A stretch of DNA of 64,000 nucleotides from Perognathus longimembris pacificus (Eukaryota > Chordata > Mammalia > Rodentia > Heteromyidae). The notes beneath the pieces were generated by a model. It did no database searches. It was not told the origin of the DNA and was given only the letters and a program-made list of their open reading frames with translations. This document shows, piece after piece, positions 33,654-44,883 of this stretch (position 1 is its first letter; every line of letters starts with the position of its first letter). Made by a program: the position numbers and the translations under genes. The DNA lies in the NCBI RefSeq assembly GCF_023159225.1, contig NC_063188.1, positions 30,191,626 through 30,255,625 of the forward strand, written 5' to 3'.

Positions 33654-34084
33654 TATCTGCAGTCCTGTGTTTACCATACCATGCGTCACATAGCCAAAAA
33701 ATAGAAGTAACGTAAAGTATTCATCAACTGATGAGTGAACAAAGAAAATATGGTGCATTTCTGCAATGAACTGCTTATTCAGCCAAAAAGAAAATGGAAA
33801 TGTCGCTTGTGATATTGATAGAATTCAAGATCACTATGTTAAGTGAAATAGGCCATGCAAAGAAAAGCAAATAACATGTATTTGACTCAGATATGGAATC
33901 TAAGAAAGTTGATGTCATATAAATTGGGAGGACAATGATGGTTTCCAGAAATTGGAACGAGTTTGGGACAGGGATAAGGAACTGTTGATCAATAGATACC
34001 AAATTATGGTAAGAAGTTCTCATTTTGAACTGTACATTTCAAAAAGCTAGAAGAAATCATATTACAAAGTTTTAAGCTTAAAGA

Positions 34085-34458
34085 AGTGGTATTTTGTGCA
34101 AAGCAAACAACACTGAAATTCCACCCCACCCCAGTTAGAATGTCCGTTATCAAGAAATCTAATAACAGATGCTGGTGGGCATGTGGCCAATAGGGAACAC
34201 TGCTACACTGTCAGTGGGAGTTTAAACTTGTTCAACCACTCTGGAAAGCAGTAAAGATGTTCCTCAAAAGTCTAAACACAGAGCTCCCCTATGACTTGGC
34301 AGTTTCCTTTCTAAGCATTTACTCAAATGACCACAAACAAGGCCATACTAACGCTACCAGCACAACCATGTTCATTGCAGTATTATTTACCATAGCTAAA
34401 ATATGGAACCAACGCAGATGACATTCAGTAGATGAATGGATCAAGAAATTGTGGTAGG
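34085..34458 (+). mobile_element. L1 ORF2 C-terminal fragment, older type
   Basis: Diverged ORF2 C-terminal sequence: GAAATTCCACCCCACCCCAG, GATGCTGGTGGGCATGTGG, AGAGCTCCCCTATGACTTGG, GATGAATGGATCAAGAAATTG. It stops abruptly where the full-length L1 begins, with no 3' UTR. Confidence 0.85.
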
Positions 34459-34459
34459 T

Positions 34460-35990
34460 CATTTGAGGAAGATGGCGGAGGAGCAGCAGAGCACTAGCTG
34501 AGCTCCCTACGACATCGCAGTTTTCTCACCCCAGAGAAACGTTTACTCCTAGAAAGACAGCCAGAGTAAGTTCTAACAGTAAAGGGATTCTGGCCAGGAA
34601 GGAAAAATCCACTTTGCTCGTCTGAAAACACAGATTTGAGCTCTGGGCGGAGTCACACCGCTGCGCCAGTGGCAACACCGGAACAGCGCCCAGCACAGCG
34701 CCCGGCACAGCGATCCTCACTCCACCCGGCTAAAGCACTCAACGGAGACCAGCGAGAAATCCTCCAGACGGCGGCTGAGCACAGATGGGCTGATCGCAGA
34801 GAAAGCATGAGTACCCCACCAAAGACAAGCAACTCTCAGCCGGTTAAACCAGGCCAGAGGTGCCCCGCCCTGCAGAGTCCACAGCCTATTCAAAGCCAGG
34901 CGTTAAAGGCCGCTGCCCCACAGCAGACAGAGGAGCCACGGTTCCCAAAACTGCTCATGTCCCCATCTACAGAGGATGCCTAAGGCCTACCTACAAGCTG
35001 TGCAAACCAAAGAGACCCAGGATTGCACCAACAGGGGGGAAGGGTCAGAACAGTTCCAACCCCTGCAAACTGAAAGCAAGTCAAACCAGACAATCAGGAA
35101 AATAGACTGCAGACCATCGCAAGGAAATCAGAGACTGGGGAAAGACCAACCAAACAAGGAGGACTCCATTTTTTTCTTTTCAAACATTTTATAAACTTTA
35201 AAAACAAATTTCTTTTCACTTCAGAAACGTCGTTGTTTTTTTTTTTGTTGTTGTTTTCCATATTTACCTGTTTGTTTTATCAAGTTTTTTTGTTTGTTTG
35301 TTTGCTTGGGTTGTTCCTTTTCTGTTTTTTTTCCTTTTTATTTATTTATTTTTTTAAAGTAATTTTTCTCTGTTTTGTGCATCTGTCTTCCAGTATTTTT
35401 ACTTTATTTCTCTCTTTGCATTCTCTTTCTTTAAAAATTACTTTCCTATGAATAACACCTCCACTCTTTTCTGCTAACTCTCCATTGTCTATCATTTTAA
35501 CCTTGTTCTTTCTACTGATCTACGCTTCTCCACATTTCCACATCACTGGAACTAAACCAAAATTACCATTTCCCCCCAATACATTTTACTCTATTCCTTT
35601 TAATACCTCCAACTTACGCTCCTGATTTACTGCCTGTACCTCCAGGTTCCATTGACTCCTAGTTATTGGATAGAGGGTATCCCTGCTTAATCCGAGTGAA
35701 TTAAAGGGGTTCATAGAGAAAGCCAGTCCTAAAAGAACTTAATATAAAAATAAGAATTGCTTATAGGGTTGTAACAGTAAATAAGTAACTGCTGAATACA
35801 GGGCCCAGGATCGGTTGTTATATTGAAATTGTATTCTTTACGAACACCAAATCTAATTTTATAGACAGGTATACAAGGTATCTGTATATAATTGTGAACT
35901 TGTAAGATTTACACAACAGTGCTTGGTAAGGGCTGCTTTGGGTCTTAAATGGTGCTCACAGGTGCTGGTAGACTGGCATTCCCAATCCAA
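34460..35990 (+). promoter_or_regulatory. L1 5' UTR with YY1-like start motif (type 1)
   Basis: The element begins just before AAGATGGCGG at 34469-34478. This fits a YY1 site, known in primate L1 to position transcription starts; here the role is inferred. A short GC-rich segment follows (near-repeats of CAGCGCCC at about 34680-34710). Then comes a pyrimidine-rich segment (about 35165-35480) of T runs with G/C interruptions, then AT-rich sequence up to ORF1. The minus-strand L1 at the right edge has the same type of 5' UTR. Confidence 0.75.
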
Positions 35991-37114
35991 ATGGGCAGAA
36001 GGAACACAAAATATATGGCAAACAATAAAGTCTAATCCCCCACTCAAAACAGGCAGGAAGCAGAGCAGTCAATCAAAGACATAGAAGAGAACCCCCAAAA
36101 TGCTCTACAAAGTCTACTGATAAACATGATAAATGAAAAGTTTGAATCTCTTCAGTCAATTATTCAAGAGCGTGAGGAGGCAAAGCAAAAATTAATGGAG
36201 AATTTCATGGCATCCACAAATAGAAAGATAAATGAACGTCAAGAGTCAAATGAAAAGATGGCTACCCAGTTAAAAGATTTGAGAGACAACACTCAAAACC
36301 AAAGTAAAGAAGTTAATGAAGTAAAGAAGTCCATACTAGACCTAAGAAATGACATGGAAATCATCAAGAAAGACCAGTCAGAAGGAAAAGAGATTCGAAA
36401 TCAAGTAGCTAGCCTACAGTCCCGACTAACTGAAGCAGAGGAGCGAATCTCAGGAGCTGAAAATTCCCTAGATTCTATGGAGAAAGATCAAAAATCAATA
36501 CAAATCCAGTCCAATCAACAAAACAGATCGCTACAGGAGATTCAAGACACGATCAGGAAGACCAATTTAAGGATAGTAGGTGTTGAGGAAAACTTGGAGA
36601 AAGAGGTAAATGGGATTGGCAACTGATATAACAGAATATTAGCTGAGAACTTCTCAAATATCCAGAAGGAAAGGCCTATACAGATAGAAGAAGCATTTAG
36701 AACCCCACACTGGCCAGACCAGAATAGGACATCCCACCGCCACATTGTGATCAAAACAGGATCAGTAGAGTACAAGGAAAGAATCCTTAAAGCAGTTAGG
36801 GAGAAGAAAACATTCACATATAAAGGAAAAGCAATCAGAATTACCCCAGACTTCTCAGCAGAGACCATGAAGGCAAGGAGAGCCTGGAATGAAGTATACA
36901 AAACACTAAATAAAAATAACTACCAACCAAGAATTCTGTACCCAGACCAACTCTCCTTCATAGCCGAAGGTCAAAATAAAGTCTTTCACAGTAAGGAAAA
37001 ACTGAAACAATATATCTCCACCAAACCAGCTTTACAGAAAATCCTCAAATATGTACTATACAGGAAAATTATCAAGATCCCAATACAGACAGAGAAATGA
37101 ACCCTAAAGAGTAA
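35991..37114 (+). pseudogene. L1 ORF1 (RNA-binding chaperone), broken
   Basis: L1 ORF1 makes a trimeric coiled-coil, RNA-binding protein that coats L1 RNA. The ATG at 35991 (MGRRNT) is conserved with the other copies. An in-frame TAA follows within about 20 codons (near 36033). The stretch 36126-36626 is heptad-rich coiled coil (EEAKQKLMENFMASTNRKIN, later SLQSRLTEAEERISGAENSL). A TGA at 36624-36626 replaces a codon kept in other copies. The RNA-binding and C-terminal domains continue at 36747-37100 (RAWNEVYKTLNKNNYQPRIL), with a frameshift near 37070. It cannot encode full-length protein. Confidence 0.93.
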
Positions 37115-38314
37115 ACATCAGATCAAGAAATGGGAAGACACAGCTTTAAACAAGATAGTGATAATGAAAGGAACAAACGATCATCACTGAATCCTAACTC
37201 TCAACATTAATGGACTTAATTCTCCAATCAAACGACATAGGCTCATAAGGTGGATCAAAAATCAAGATCTATCTTTCTGCTGCCTCCAAGAGACACATCT
37301 ATCCAGCAAAAGTAAACATCTTCTAAAAGTGAAAGGCTGGAATCAAATCTATCAAGAAAATGGCCTCCATAAGCAGGCTGGAGTTGCAATCCTAGTATGA
37401 GACAAAATTGACTTCAAATTAAAAAAGGTAAGAAGAGACAAAGAAGGTTACAACATACTAGTGAAGGTATCTCTCCTACAGGAAGATATAACCATTCTAA
37501 ATATCTACACACCAAATGCAGGAGCAAGCAACTTCATCAAACAAACACTACTGACTCTAAAAACATTCATAGACCCAAACACATTGGTAATTGGGGACTT
37601 TAACACTCCACTATCACCTCTGGACAGATCAACATGCCAAAAACTGAACAAAGAAACCACAGAACTAAATAATTGCATAGACCAACTAGACTTAACCGAC
37701 ATCTACAGAATATTCCACCCAGCAACGACAGAATACACATTCTTCTATGCAGCACATGGAACATTCTCCAAAGTATATCACATCTTAGGACACAAGGAAA
37801 ATCTGTACAAATTCAGAAGTATCAAAACCATTTCCTGCAATCTCTCAGACCACAATGGAATAAAATTAGAGCTCAACTCAAACAACCACCACAGAAAATC
37901 CTACAATTCATGGAGACTAAACAACACACTGCTGAACCATCAGTGGGTCATTGAAGAAATTAAAATGGAAATTCAAATGTTTATGGAATTCAACCAAGAT
38001 GAGGACACAAAGTACCAGCTCCTTCGGGACACAGCAAAGGCAGTACTCAGAGGAAAATATATATCTCTGAGTGCATAAACCAACAAACTGGAGAAACAGC
38101 AACTCAAGAATTTAAGGAAGCACCTTAATTTCCTTGAAAGAGAAAAACAAGCCAAACCCCAAGTCAGTAGACGGAAGCAAATAATTAAAATCAAATCAGA
38201 ATTAAATCAATTAGAGACCAAAAAAAAATTATCGAAAGAATCAACAAAACAAAGAGTTGGTTCTTTGAAAAAATCAACAAGATAGACAGACCCCTGACAA
38301 ACCTGACCAAAAAA

Positions 38315-38385
38315 TAACATAAATAAACTACATAAACAAACAACATAAACAAACATAAACAAACATAAATAAACAACATAAGAGA
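38315..38385. repeat. (AACATAAAC)-like microsatellite within L1 ORF2
   Basis: A run of imperfect CATAAACAAA and ACATAAATAAAC units expands the segment between endonuclease and reverse transcriptase. The other L1 copies do not show this expansion. Confidence 0.9.
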
Positions 38386-38518
38386 TGAAACCGGTAACAT
38401 CACCAGAGAAATAACGGAAGTTCAGAAAATAATGAGGGACTATTTTGTAAACCTTTATGCCAAGAAATTGGAGAACTTGGAAGAAATGGATGATTTCATA
38501 GAAAAAGTTCATATCCCC

Positions 38519-38724
38519 TCTGTGGGCTGGGAAGATGGCCTAGTGGTAGAGTGCTTGCCTTGTATACATGAAGCCACCTGGGTTCGATTCCTCAGTACCA
38601 CATATATAGAAAAAGCCGAAGTGATGCTGTGGCTCAAGTGGTAGAGTGCTAACCTTGAGCAAGAAGAAGCCCGAGATAGTACTCAGGCCCTGAGTCCAAG
38701 CCCCAGGACTGGCAAAAAAAAAAA
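38519..38724 (+). mobile_element. Dimeric ID-type SINE inside L1 ORF2
   Basis: Complete dimer with an A-rich tail. The 17-bp target-site duplication AAAAAGTTCATATCCCC is at 38502-38518 and 38725-38741 (tail A's make the left edge of the second copy ambiguous). It interrupts the ORF2 of the copy-A L1, so it is younger than that L1. Confidence 0.95.
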
Positions 38725-41700
38725 AAAAAGTTCATATCCCCAAACTTGATCATGAATATTTAAACCTTCTAAACAGACCCATAGCCAGAATTGAAATAGA
38801 AACGGCAATAAATGATCTCCCATCCACAAAAAGCCCAGTTCCAGACGGATTCACTGCGGAATTCTACAAGGCCTTCAAAAGAGAACTCACACCAATATTT
38901 CTCAAACTCTTCAATGATATTGAAAGAGAACGTTCACTTCCAGACTAATTTTATGAAGCCAGTATAACCCTCATCCCAAAACCAGGCAGGGACTCATCAC
39001 GGAAAGAGGACTATAGACCGATTTCCCTGATGAACATAGATGCAAAACTTCTCAACAAAGTTCTGGCCAATCGACTTCAACAGGTCATCAAAAAAATCAT
39101 ACACCACGATCAAACTGGATTCATCCCAGGGATGCAAAGTTGGTTTAATATACACAAGTCAATTAATATAATCCACCACATCAACCGGAGCAAGGTAAAG
39201 AACCACATGGTTTTATCTCTGGATGCGGAAAAAGCGTTCAATATAATCCAGCACCCATTTATGCTAAAAGCCCTGGAAAAACTGGGATTCCAGGGAACAT
39301 TCCTGAATATAATCAAGGCAGTTTATGACAAACCAACAGCAAGCATAAATCTAAATGGTGAAAAACTAAAGCCATTCCCTTTAAAATCAGGAACAAGGCA
39401 GGGATGTCCACTCTCTCCCCTGCTCTTTAACATAGTACTAGAATTTATAGCCAGAGCAATTAGGCAAGAAGAAAACTTAAAAGGGTAATAGGAAAAGATG
39501 AAGTTAAACTTTCTCTCTGCACAAATGACATGATCCTATACCTAAAGAATCCCATAGACTCTACCCCCAAGCTATTAGAGCTGATCCAAAACTTTGGCAA
39601 AGTAGCAGGGTATAAAATAAACCATAAAACTTCAACGGCTTTTCTCTATGCTAACGACCCGAAGACCGAGACTGAAATCAGGAAAGCATCTCCTTTTGCA
39701 ATTTCTCCCCAAAACATAAAATACCTAGGAATAATCTTAACCAAAGAAGTGATAGACCTCTTTGATGAGAACTTTAAAAGCTTGAAAAACAAAATTAAGT
39801 CAGAACTAAGGAAATGGAAAAACCTCCCATTCTCCTGGATTGGGAGGATTAACATAATCAAAATGGCAATATTTCCATAGGCTATCTACAAATTCAATGC
39901 AATACCCATTAATATCCCAACACCATTTTTTAATGAAATAGAGGAAGCAATCCAGTAATTCATTTGGAACCATAAAAGACCTAGAATAGCAAAAACGATC
40001 CTAAGCAGAAAGAATAGTGCTGGAGGAATTAAAGTACCCAACTTCAAGCTGTATTATAAAGCTATAGTAATAAAAACAGCTTGGTATTGGCACCAGAACA
40101 GGCCTGAAGACCAATGGAACAGAATTGAAGACCTAGAAATGAACCCACAGAACTGTGCATACTTAATCTTTGATAAAGGAGCTAAAACAATAGTTTGGAA
40201 GAAAGATAGCCTCTTTAACAAAAGGTGCTGGCAAAACTGGCTCAACACATACAACAAACTAAAACTAGATCCTTATATATCACCCTGCACCAAAATCAAT
40301 TCCAAATGGATCAAAGACTTAGAAATCAAAACAGACACCCTGAAAACACTAAAGGAAGGAGTAGGAGAAACACTTGGGCTCCTTAGTGCAGGACAGAACT
40401 TCCTTAACAAAGATCCAGAAAGGCTACAAATCAAAGAAAGGTTGGACAAATAGGACTGCATTAAACTGCAGATCTTCTGCACTGCAAAGGACATAACTCG
40501 CAAGATAAACAGAAAGCCCACAGACTTTTAGAAGATCTTTACTGGCCATTCAACAGACTAAGGCCTCATATCTAAAATATATGCAGAACTCAACAAATTA
40601 AATTCCTCCAAAACAAAACCGCAAAACCAATAGCCCCCTCAACAAGTGGGCTAAAGACTTACAAAGAGACTTCTCTGATGAGGAAATGAGAATGGCCAAG
40701 AGACATATGAAAAAGTGCTCTACATCACTGGCCATAAAAGTAATGCAAATCAAAACAACATTGAGATTCCATCTCACCCCAGTAAGAATATCCTATATCA
40801 AGAAAACTAACAGTAACAATTGTTGCAGGGGTTGTGGCCAAAAAGGAACCCTACTTCATTGTTGGTGGGAATGTAAACTGGTTCAGCCACTCTGGCAAGC
40901 AGTATGGAGATTCCTTAGAAGGCTAAACATAGAACTCCCCTATGACCCAGCAGCCCCACTTTTGGGTATCTATCCAAAAGACCACAAACAAAATCACACT
41001 AAAACCACCTGCACACCAATGCTCATCGCAGCACAATTTGTCATAGCTAGAATCTGGAACCAACCCAGATGCCCCTCAGTAGATGAATGGACCAGGAAAA
41101 TGTGGTACCTTTACACAATGGAATTTTATGCCTCTATCAGAAAGAATGACATTGTCCCATTTGTAAGGAAATGGAAGGACTTGGAATAAATTATACTAAG
41201 TGAAGTGAGCTAAACCTACAGAAACATGGACTATATGATCTCCCTTATTGGGAATAATTAGTACAGGTTTAGGCAAGTCATAGCACAGCATCACAAGGCC
41301 CAATAGCTATACCCTTATGAACACATAAGATGATGCTAAGTGAAATGAAGCCCATGTTATTGAAACGATTGTTATATCACAGTTGTAACTACTTTCAACG
41401 TCCCATGTGTATCTGTAGCTTCTATAATTGATGATGTTCTTGTATCACCTTCCTGTGGTTGTATCTCCACTATCTCTGTAATCTTATCTGAGTATATTAG
41501 AAACTGTGTATACTGGTATTAGAATATGGAAATTGAAAGGGAATACTAAAATTTGATAGACACAGAGTAAAAAAAGACAAACAACTACAAAAGCAATACT
41601 TGCAAAACTGGTGTAAGTGAACTGAACACCTCATGGGTGGAAAGGGTAAGGGGGAGGTGGGAGGGAGATATGAGGGACAAGGTAACAAACAGTACAAGAA

Positions 41701-41780
41701 ATGCATCCAGTGCCTAACGTATGAAACTGTAACATCTCTGTACATCAGTTTGATAATAAAAATTTGAAGAAAAAAAAAAG

Positions 41781-42665
41781 ACCAAACATAGAGCTTCCCC
41801 ACAACTCAGCAATTCCACTCATGGGCTTATCCAATTGACCACAATGCAGGCAACACTAAAACCACCAGCACAACCTTGTTCATTACAGTGTTATTTACTG
41901 TAGCCAAGACATGGACTCAACCCTGTTGCCCCTCAGAGGAGGAATGGATCAAGAAAATGTGGTATACATATAGCATTGAATTATATGCTTCCATCAGAAA
42001 GAATGACATTGTCACATCCATAAAGAAATGGAAAGACTTGAAAAAAAATTATTAAGTGAAGTAAGCCAGACCTAAAGAAACATAGTTTACATAATTTCCT
42101 TCATTTGTAATAATTAGAATGTGTATATAAATCTATAAGTAAACTCAATGGGTAACAGACAAAAATTACACTTGCATGTGAGAAATTAAATAGGACCCTA
42201 AACATTCATACAGTGAGGCTGAAGGAGAATATTTGTAGGAAAGGATCATGAAGTCTCAATAGCTATGTGCAAATGATCATATAAAAAGATTCTTATGGAA
42301 ATGAACTACAAGATGTAGAAACAAGAGGTTTTTTATTTTACTTTTTGTGGTTTTATTTTTTTGTACTTTTTTCCCTTTTGTCTCTGTATTTATTTTATTT
42401 CTATATCTTTTGTCTTGTATGTGATTTTATCTGATTTAGGGAAGGGAACAGAAACAGAAATGGAGGGAAAAAAGTGTGAACTAATGCAGCAGTGATACTC
42501 ACTATACACCCTTTTTTGGAAATGAACTGTACAACTTGGTGGGGAGGAGGATTGGGAGGGAAAAATGAGATAAATGGAAGGAACGGTGAAGAGGTTCAAA
42601 AGAAATGTATTCAATATCTGAAATGTAACTGTAATACCTTTGTACTTCACTTTTACTATAAAAAG
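41781..42665 (+). mobile_element. 5'-truncated L1, older type
   Basis: ORF2 C-terminus (CATAGAGCTTCCCCACAACTC, GGAATGGATCAAGAAAATGTGG) followed by a 3' UTR with the GTGAGGCTGAAGGAGAATAT and TAGCTATGTGCAAATGATCA blocks, and CTTTTACTATAAAAAGAG at the end. Its 5' part overlaps the content of the fragment at 34276-34458 but differs at many sites, so it is a separate copy. Confidence 0.88.
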
Positions 42666-42778
42666 AGAAATTACCCTAATAAAATGAAGTTGATATTGTC
42701 AAGTTCAAATACTTACCAAGTTTATTGCATATTCTGATAACAGAATAATGTCTTAAATATAAGAAGATATTCTGCCAT

Positions 42779-44493
42779 AAGATTTTAATTTATTTTGAGA
42801 AGGAGCAAAGCTCTGGCCCGGTACAGAATGGGCACGGTATGGGGACGCTGGGCCAGGGCACGGGGCTGAAGGTGGACCAGTGAGCGTGCTCGCCTGACCT
42901 CAGTCCCCGCCACCCCGAGCCATAAGCGGCGAGCTCCCTGCAGCCCGTCTGAAGGCCTCTGCCCCCGCCCAGTGGCAGCGGGCCCCGTCTTGTACTCTGC
43001 CTGCTTGCCACGGTCGGCCCTCCCGCGCCCCCTACCCCTTCTCCCCCACCCCAACGAGGGGCTGTGGCGGAAGCAGCCACGAAGCAGCCCAAACAAGTCC
43101 ACTCAAGGTGAAGGATAATCTACTAATACCAGCACATTTAATGAGAATTTCGTTCTCTGCCACAAATTGAACTTTTTATTTTTGGTGGAGGTTTTGAAAG
43201 AAACCTAACTTTGTGGCATAGCAGTTATCCAGCTTGAAATCCAAGTAGCACTTAATTTTATTATTTCATATTTGTACAATAAGCTTCCCAGAAGAGTCAA
43301 CATTTTTGGTGAAGAGCTTGAAAGACTTCTGAAGAAATACGAAGGGCACTGGTATACTTAAAAGCCATACAAAGGCTCAGGGTTTGGATGCATACACGTA
43401 GGGGAGAAAGTAGACCCGGTGATAGAGCAGGCATCCAAAGAGAGTGGCTTGGACATTGATGATGTTAGTGGCAATCTGCCACAGGATCGTAGTGTTTGGA
43501 TTGACCCATTTGAGGTTTCCTACCAAATTGGTGAAAAGGGACCAGTGAAGGTGCTCTATGTGGATGATAATAATGAAAATGGATGTGAGTTGGATAAGGA
43601 GATCAAAAACAACTTTAACCCCGAGACCTAGGTTTTTATGCCCATAAGTGACCCCCGCCTCATCGGCATCCAGCTCTCCATTGCCTCCCTTCGGTCACTC
43701 TGCTGCTGTGAGCCGGACCTTCATGCCCTGCTCTACCCAGCCTTTAACCTTTACCACTGCCACTTTTGCTGTCACCAAGTTCGGCTCTACCAACATGAAG
43801 AACAGTGGCTGGAGCAACTAGGTTGCTCTTACTTCTTCCATCAACCTGGGCCTGAATGTGAACAATCTCCTGAAGCAGAAAGCCATCTTTTCCTCAGTGC
43901 ACTCTCTCTCTACGGGCTGGGCCTGGGCAGACAGCAGCCCCCACAGCAACAGCAGCAGCCAGCCCAGCCCCCGCAGACCCCCCTCCGCCCCAGCAGCTGC
44001 CCCAGCAGCAGAAAACCTCTGCCCTTTCTTCTAATGCCAAGGAATTTATTTTTCCTAATATGCAGGGTCAAGGTAATAGTACCAATGGAATGTTCCCAGG
44101 TGACAGCCCCCTTAACCTCAGTCCTCTCCAGTACAGTCATGCCTTTGATGTGTTTGCAGCCTATGGAGGCCTCAGTGACAAGTATTTTGTAGATGTCTTG
44201 AATTTTAGCTTAAATAACATGCAGTATTCTAACCACCAATTCCAGCCCGTGATGGCTAACTAAAACGAGAGACAGAAAATGTATCATACAAATTAAAAAT
44301 GCACAGGCCCAAGGGGGAATTTTTTTTTCACCTCCTTGAGATTTTTTTAAGCTTATAGTAAGGATACATTCAAGCTTGGTTACAAAAATAAAAACACGCA
44401 TCGTTTTTCCTTTGCCAACCAAGCACAAAGTTATTTTACACTGACTGTATATTTTCAAAAGTAAAAAAAAAAAAAAGATTTTAATTTATTTTG
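42779..44493 (+). pseudogene. TOB1: Processed pseudogene of TOB1 (BTG/Tob antiproliferative family)
   Basis: TOB1 normally encodes a ~345-residue cytoplasmic and nuclear adaptor that binds the CCR4-NOT deadenylase and restrains proliferation. This is an intronless retrocopy. A GC-rich 5' UTR begins near 42798; the coding-derived region is 43227-44263; then come the 3' UTR, AATAAA at 44387-44392 and 14 A (44463-44476). A perfect 19-bp target-site duplication, AAGATTTTAATTTATTTTG, flanks it at 42779-42797 and 44475-44493. The BTG/Tob domain is recognisable ([37 protein letters not shown]), as is the C-terminus (MFPGDSPLNLSPLQYS, QFQPVMAN) and the Gln/Pro-rich tract near 43930. The start codon is ATC (43227), with in-frame TAA at 43359 and TAG at 43629. 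A C insertion near 43655 and later indels shift the frame. It is non-functional as a TOB1 gene. Confidence 0.97.
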
Positions 44494-44870
44494 TAGAAAT
44501 TACCATCAAAACAGAAAGAAGGTGTTAGGCTAAGAATACAAGCCAAACTGAATAAAGAAACTTTTTAGCAAGGTTTTCTATATATTACTCATAGTCTCAT
44601 TTCCTCTTATAATAATAACAGAACAGAGAGCAATTAATAAGGTTTGAGTTGCGTGAAAAGTGTGCCTTTCTTTTGTGGCTTATTAAAGGGAAACATTGAA
44701 AGAAAAGATGTAAAAAGAAAGATGGTATGACACTCTAGCTACATAGTTTTAGGAGAAAAGCAACAAAATTGGAGAATAAGATCCAATTGATTTTCTTAAA
44801 TGTTCCTGTATATCCCTTGGGAAGTTTACTTGTACCTCTAAGGTTATCTATTCTGCAATGTTACCTTATA
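44494..44870. other. Gene-free sequence between pseudogene and L1
   Basis: AT-rich sequence with no gene or named repeat recognised. It holds the left target-site duplication of the next L1 at its end (44871-44883). Confidence 0.5.
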
Positions 44871-44883
44871 AAACATGCTTGTA

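Larger units (their letters stand above)
32590..34075 (+). mobile_element. Ancient L1M ORF2 C-terminus and 3' UTR, interrupted by SINEs
   Basis: 32590-32872 matches old L1 ORF2 (CATGGTATTGGCATAAAAAC, AACATACATTGTAGAAAGGC, AGCAAATGGTCTTGGG). After stacked SINEs, 33395-34075 continues with ATGACAAGTGCCAGAGG, ACTATGATCCAGAAAATCCA, TCATCAACTGATGAGTGAAC, ATGTTAAGTGAAATAGGCCA and a terminal ACTGTACATTTC. One element seems to span both parts. Confidence 0.75.
37164..41261 (+). pseudogene. L1 ORF2 (endonuclease-reverse transcriptase), broken and SINE-interrupted
   Basis: The predicted start is ATG 37164 and the homologous stop is TAG near 41259. Excluding the SINE this gives about 1,290 codons, the usual size. 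The endonuclease domain is clear at 37461-38078 (NIYTPNAG, IGDFNTPLSPLDRS, LSDHNGIKLEL). The reverse transcriptase is at 39030-39480 ([35 protein letters not shown]). Breaks include TGA 37188, TGA 37398, TAA 38076, a SINE at 38519-38724, TAA 38946, a frameshift just before the active site (near 39518, where the first catalytic Asp reads Asn) and TAG 40451. The C-terminal Cys/His motif is present at 40686-41189. Confidence 0.94.
34460..41780 (+). mobile_element. Near full-length L1, plus strand (copy A)
   Basis: 5' UTR 34460-35990, ORF1 35991-37114, ORF2 37164-41261 and 3' UTR to about 41780, ending TTTGATAATAAAAATTTGAAG and an A run. Total about 7.3 kb including a SINE at 38519-38724. No target-site duplication is visible: the flanks are two different older L1 fragments that overlap in content. 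It is defective, with several stops in both ORFs. Confidence 0.95.

Noticed and set aside
34460..41780. Copy A as a currently active L1
   Set aside because: Multiple stops in ORF1 and ORF2, a SINE in ORF2 and a frameshift at the active site.
42785..43102. Overlapping minus-strand reading frames of about 100 codons, GC-rich
   Set aside because: They are antisense to the GC-rich 5' UTR of the TOB1 retrocopy. The lack of stops reflects base composition, and the sequence shows no protein domain.
43419..44263. Possible functional TOB-like gene
   Set aside because: The start codon is lost, two in-frame stops and several frameshifts are present, there are no introns, and a poly(A) tail and target-site duplication mark it as a processed pseudogene.
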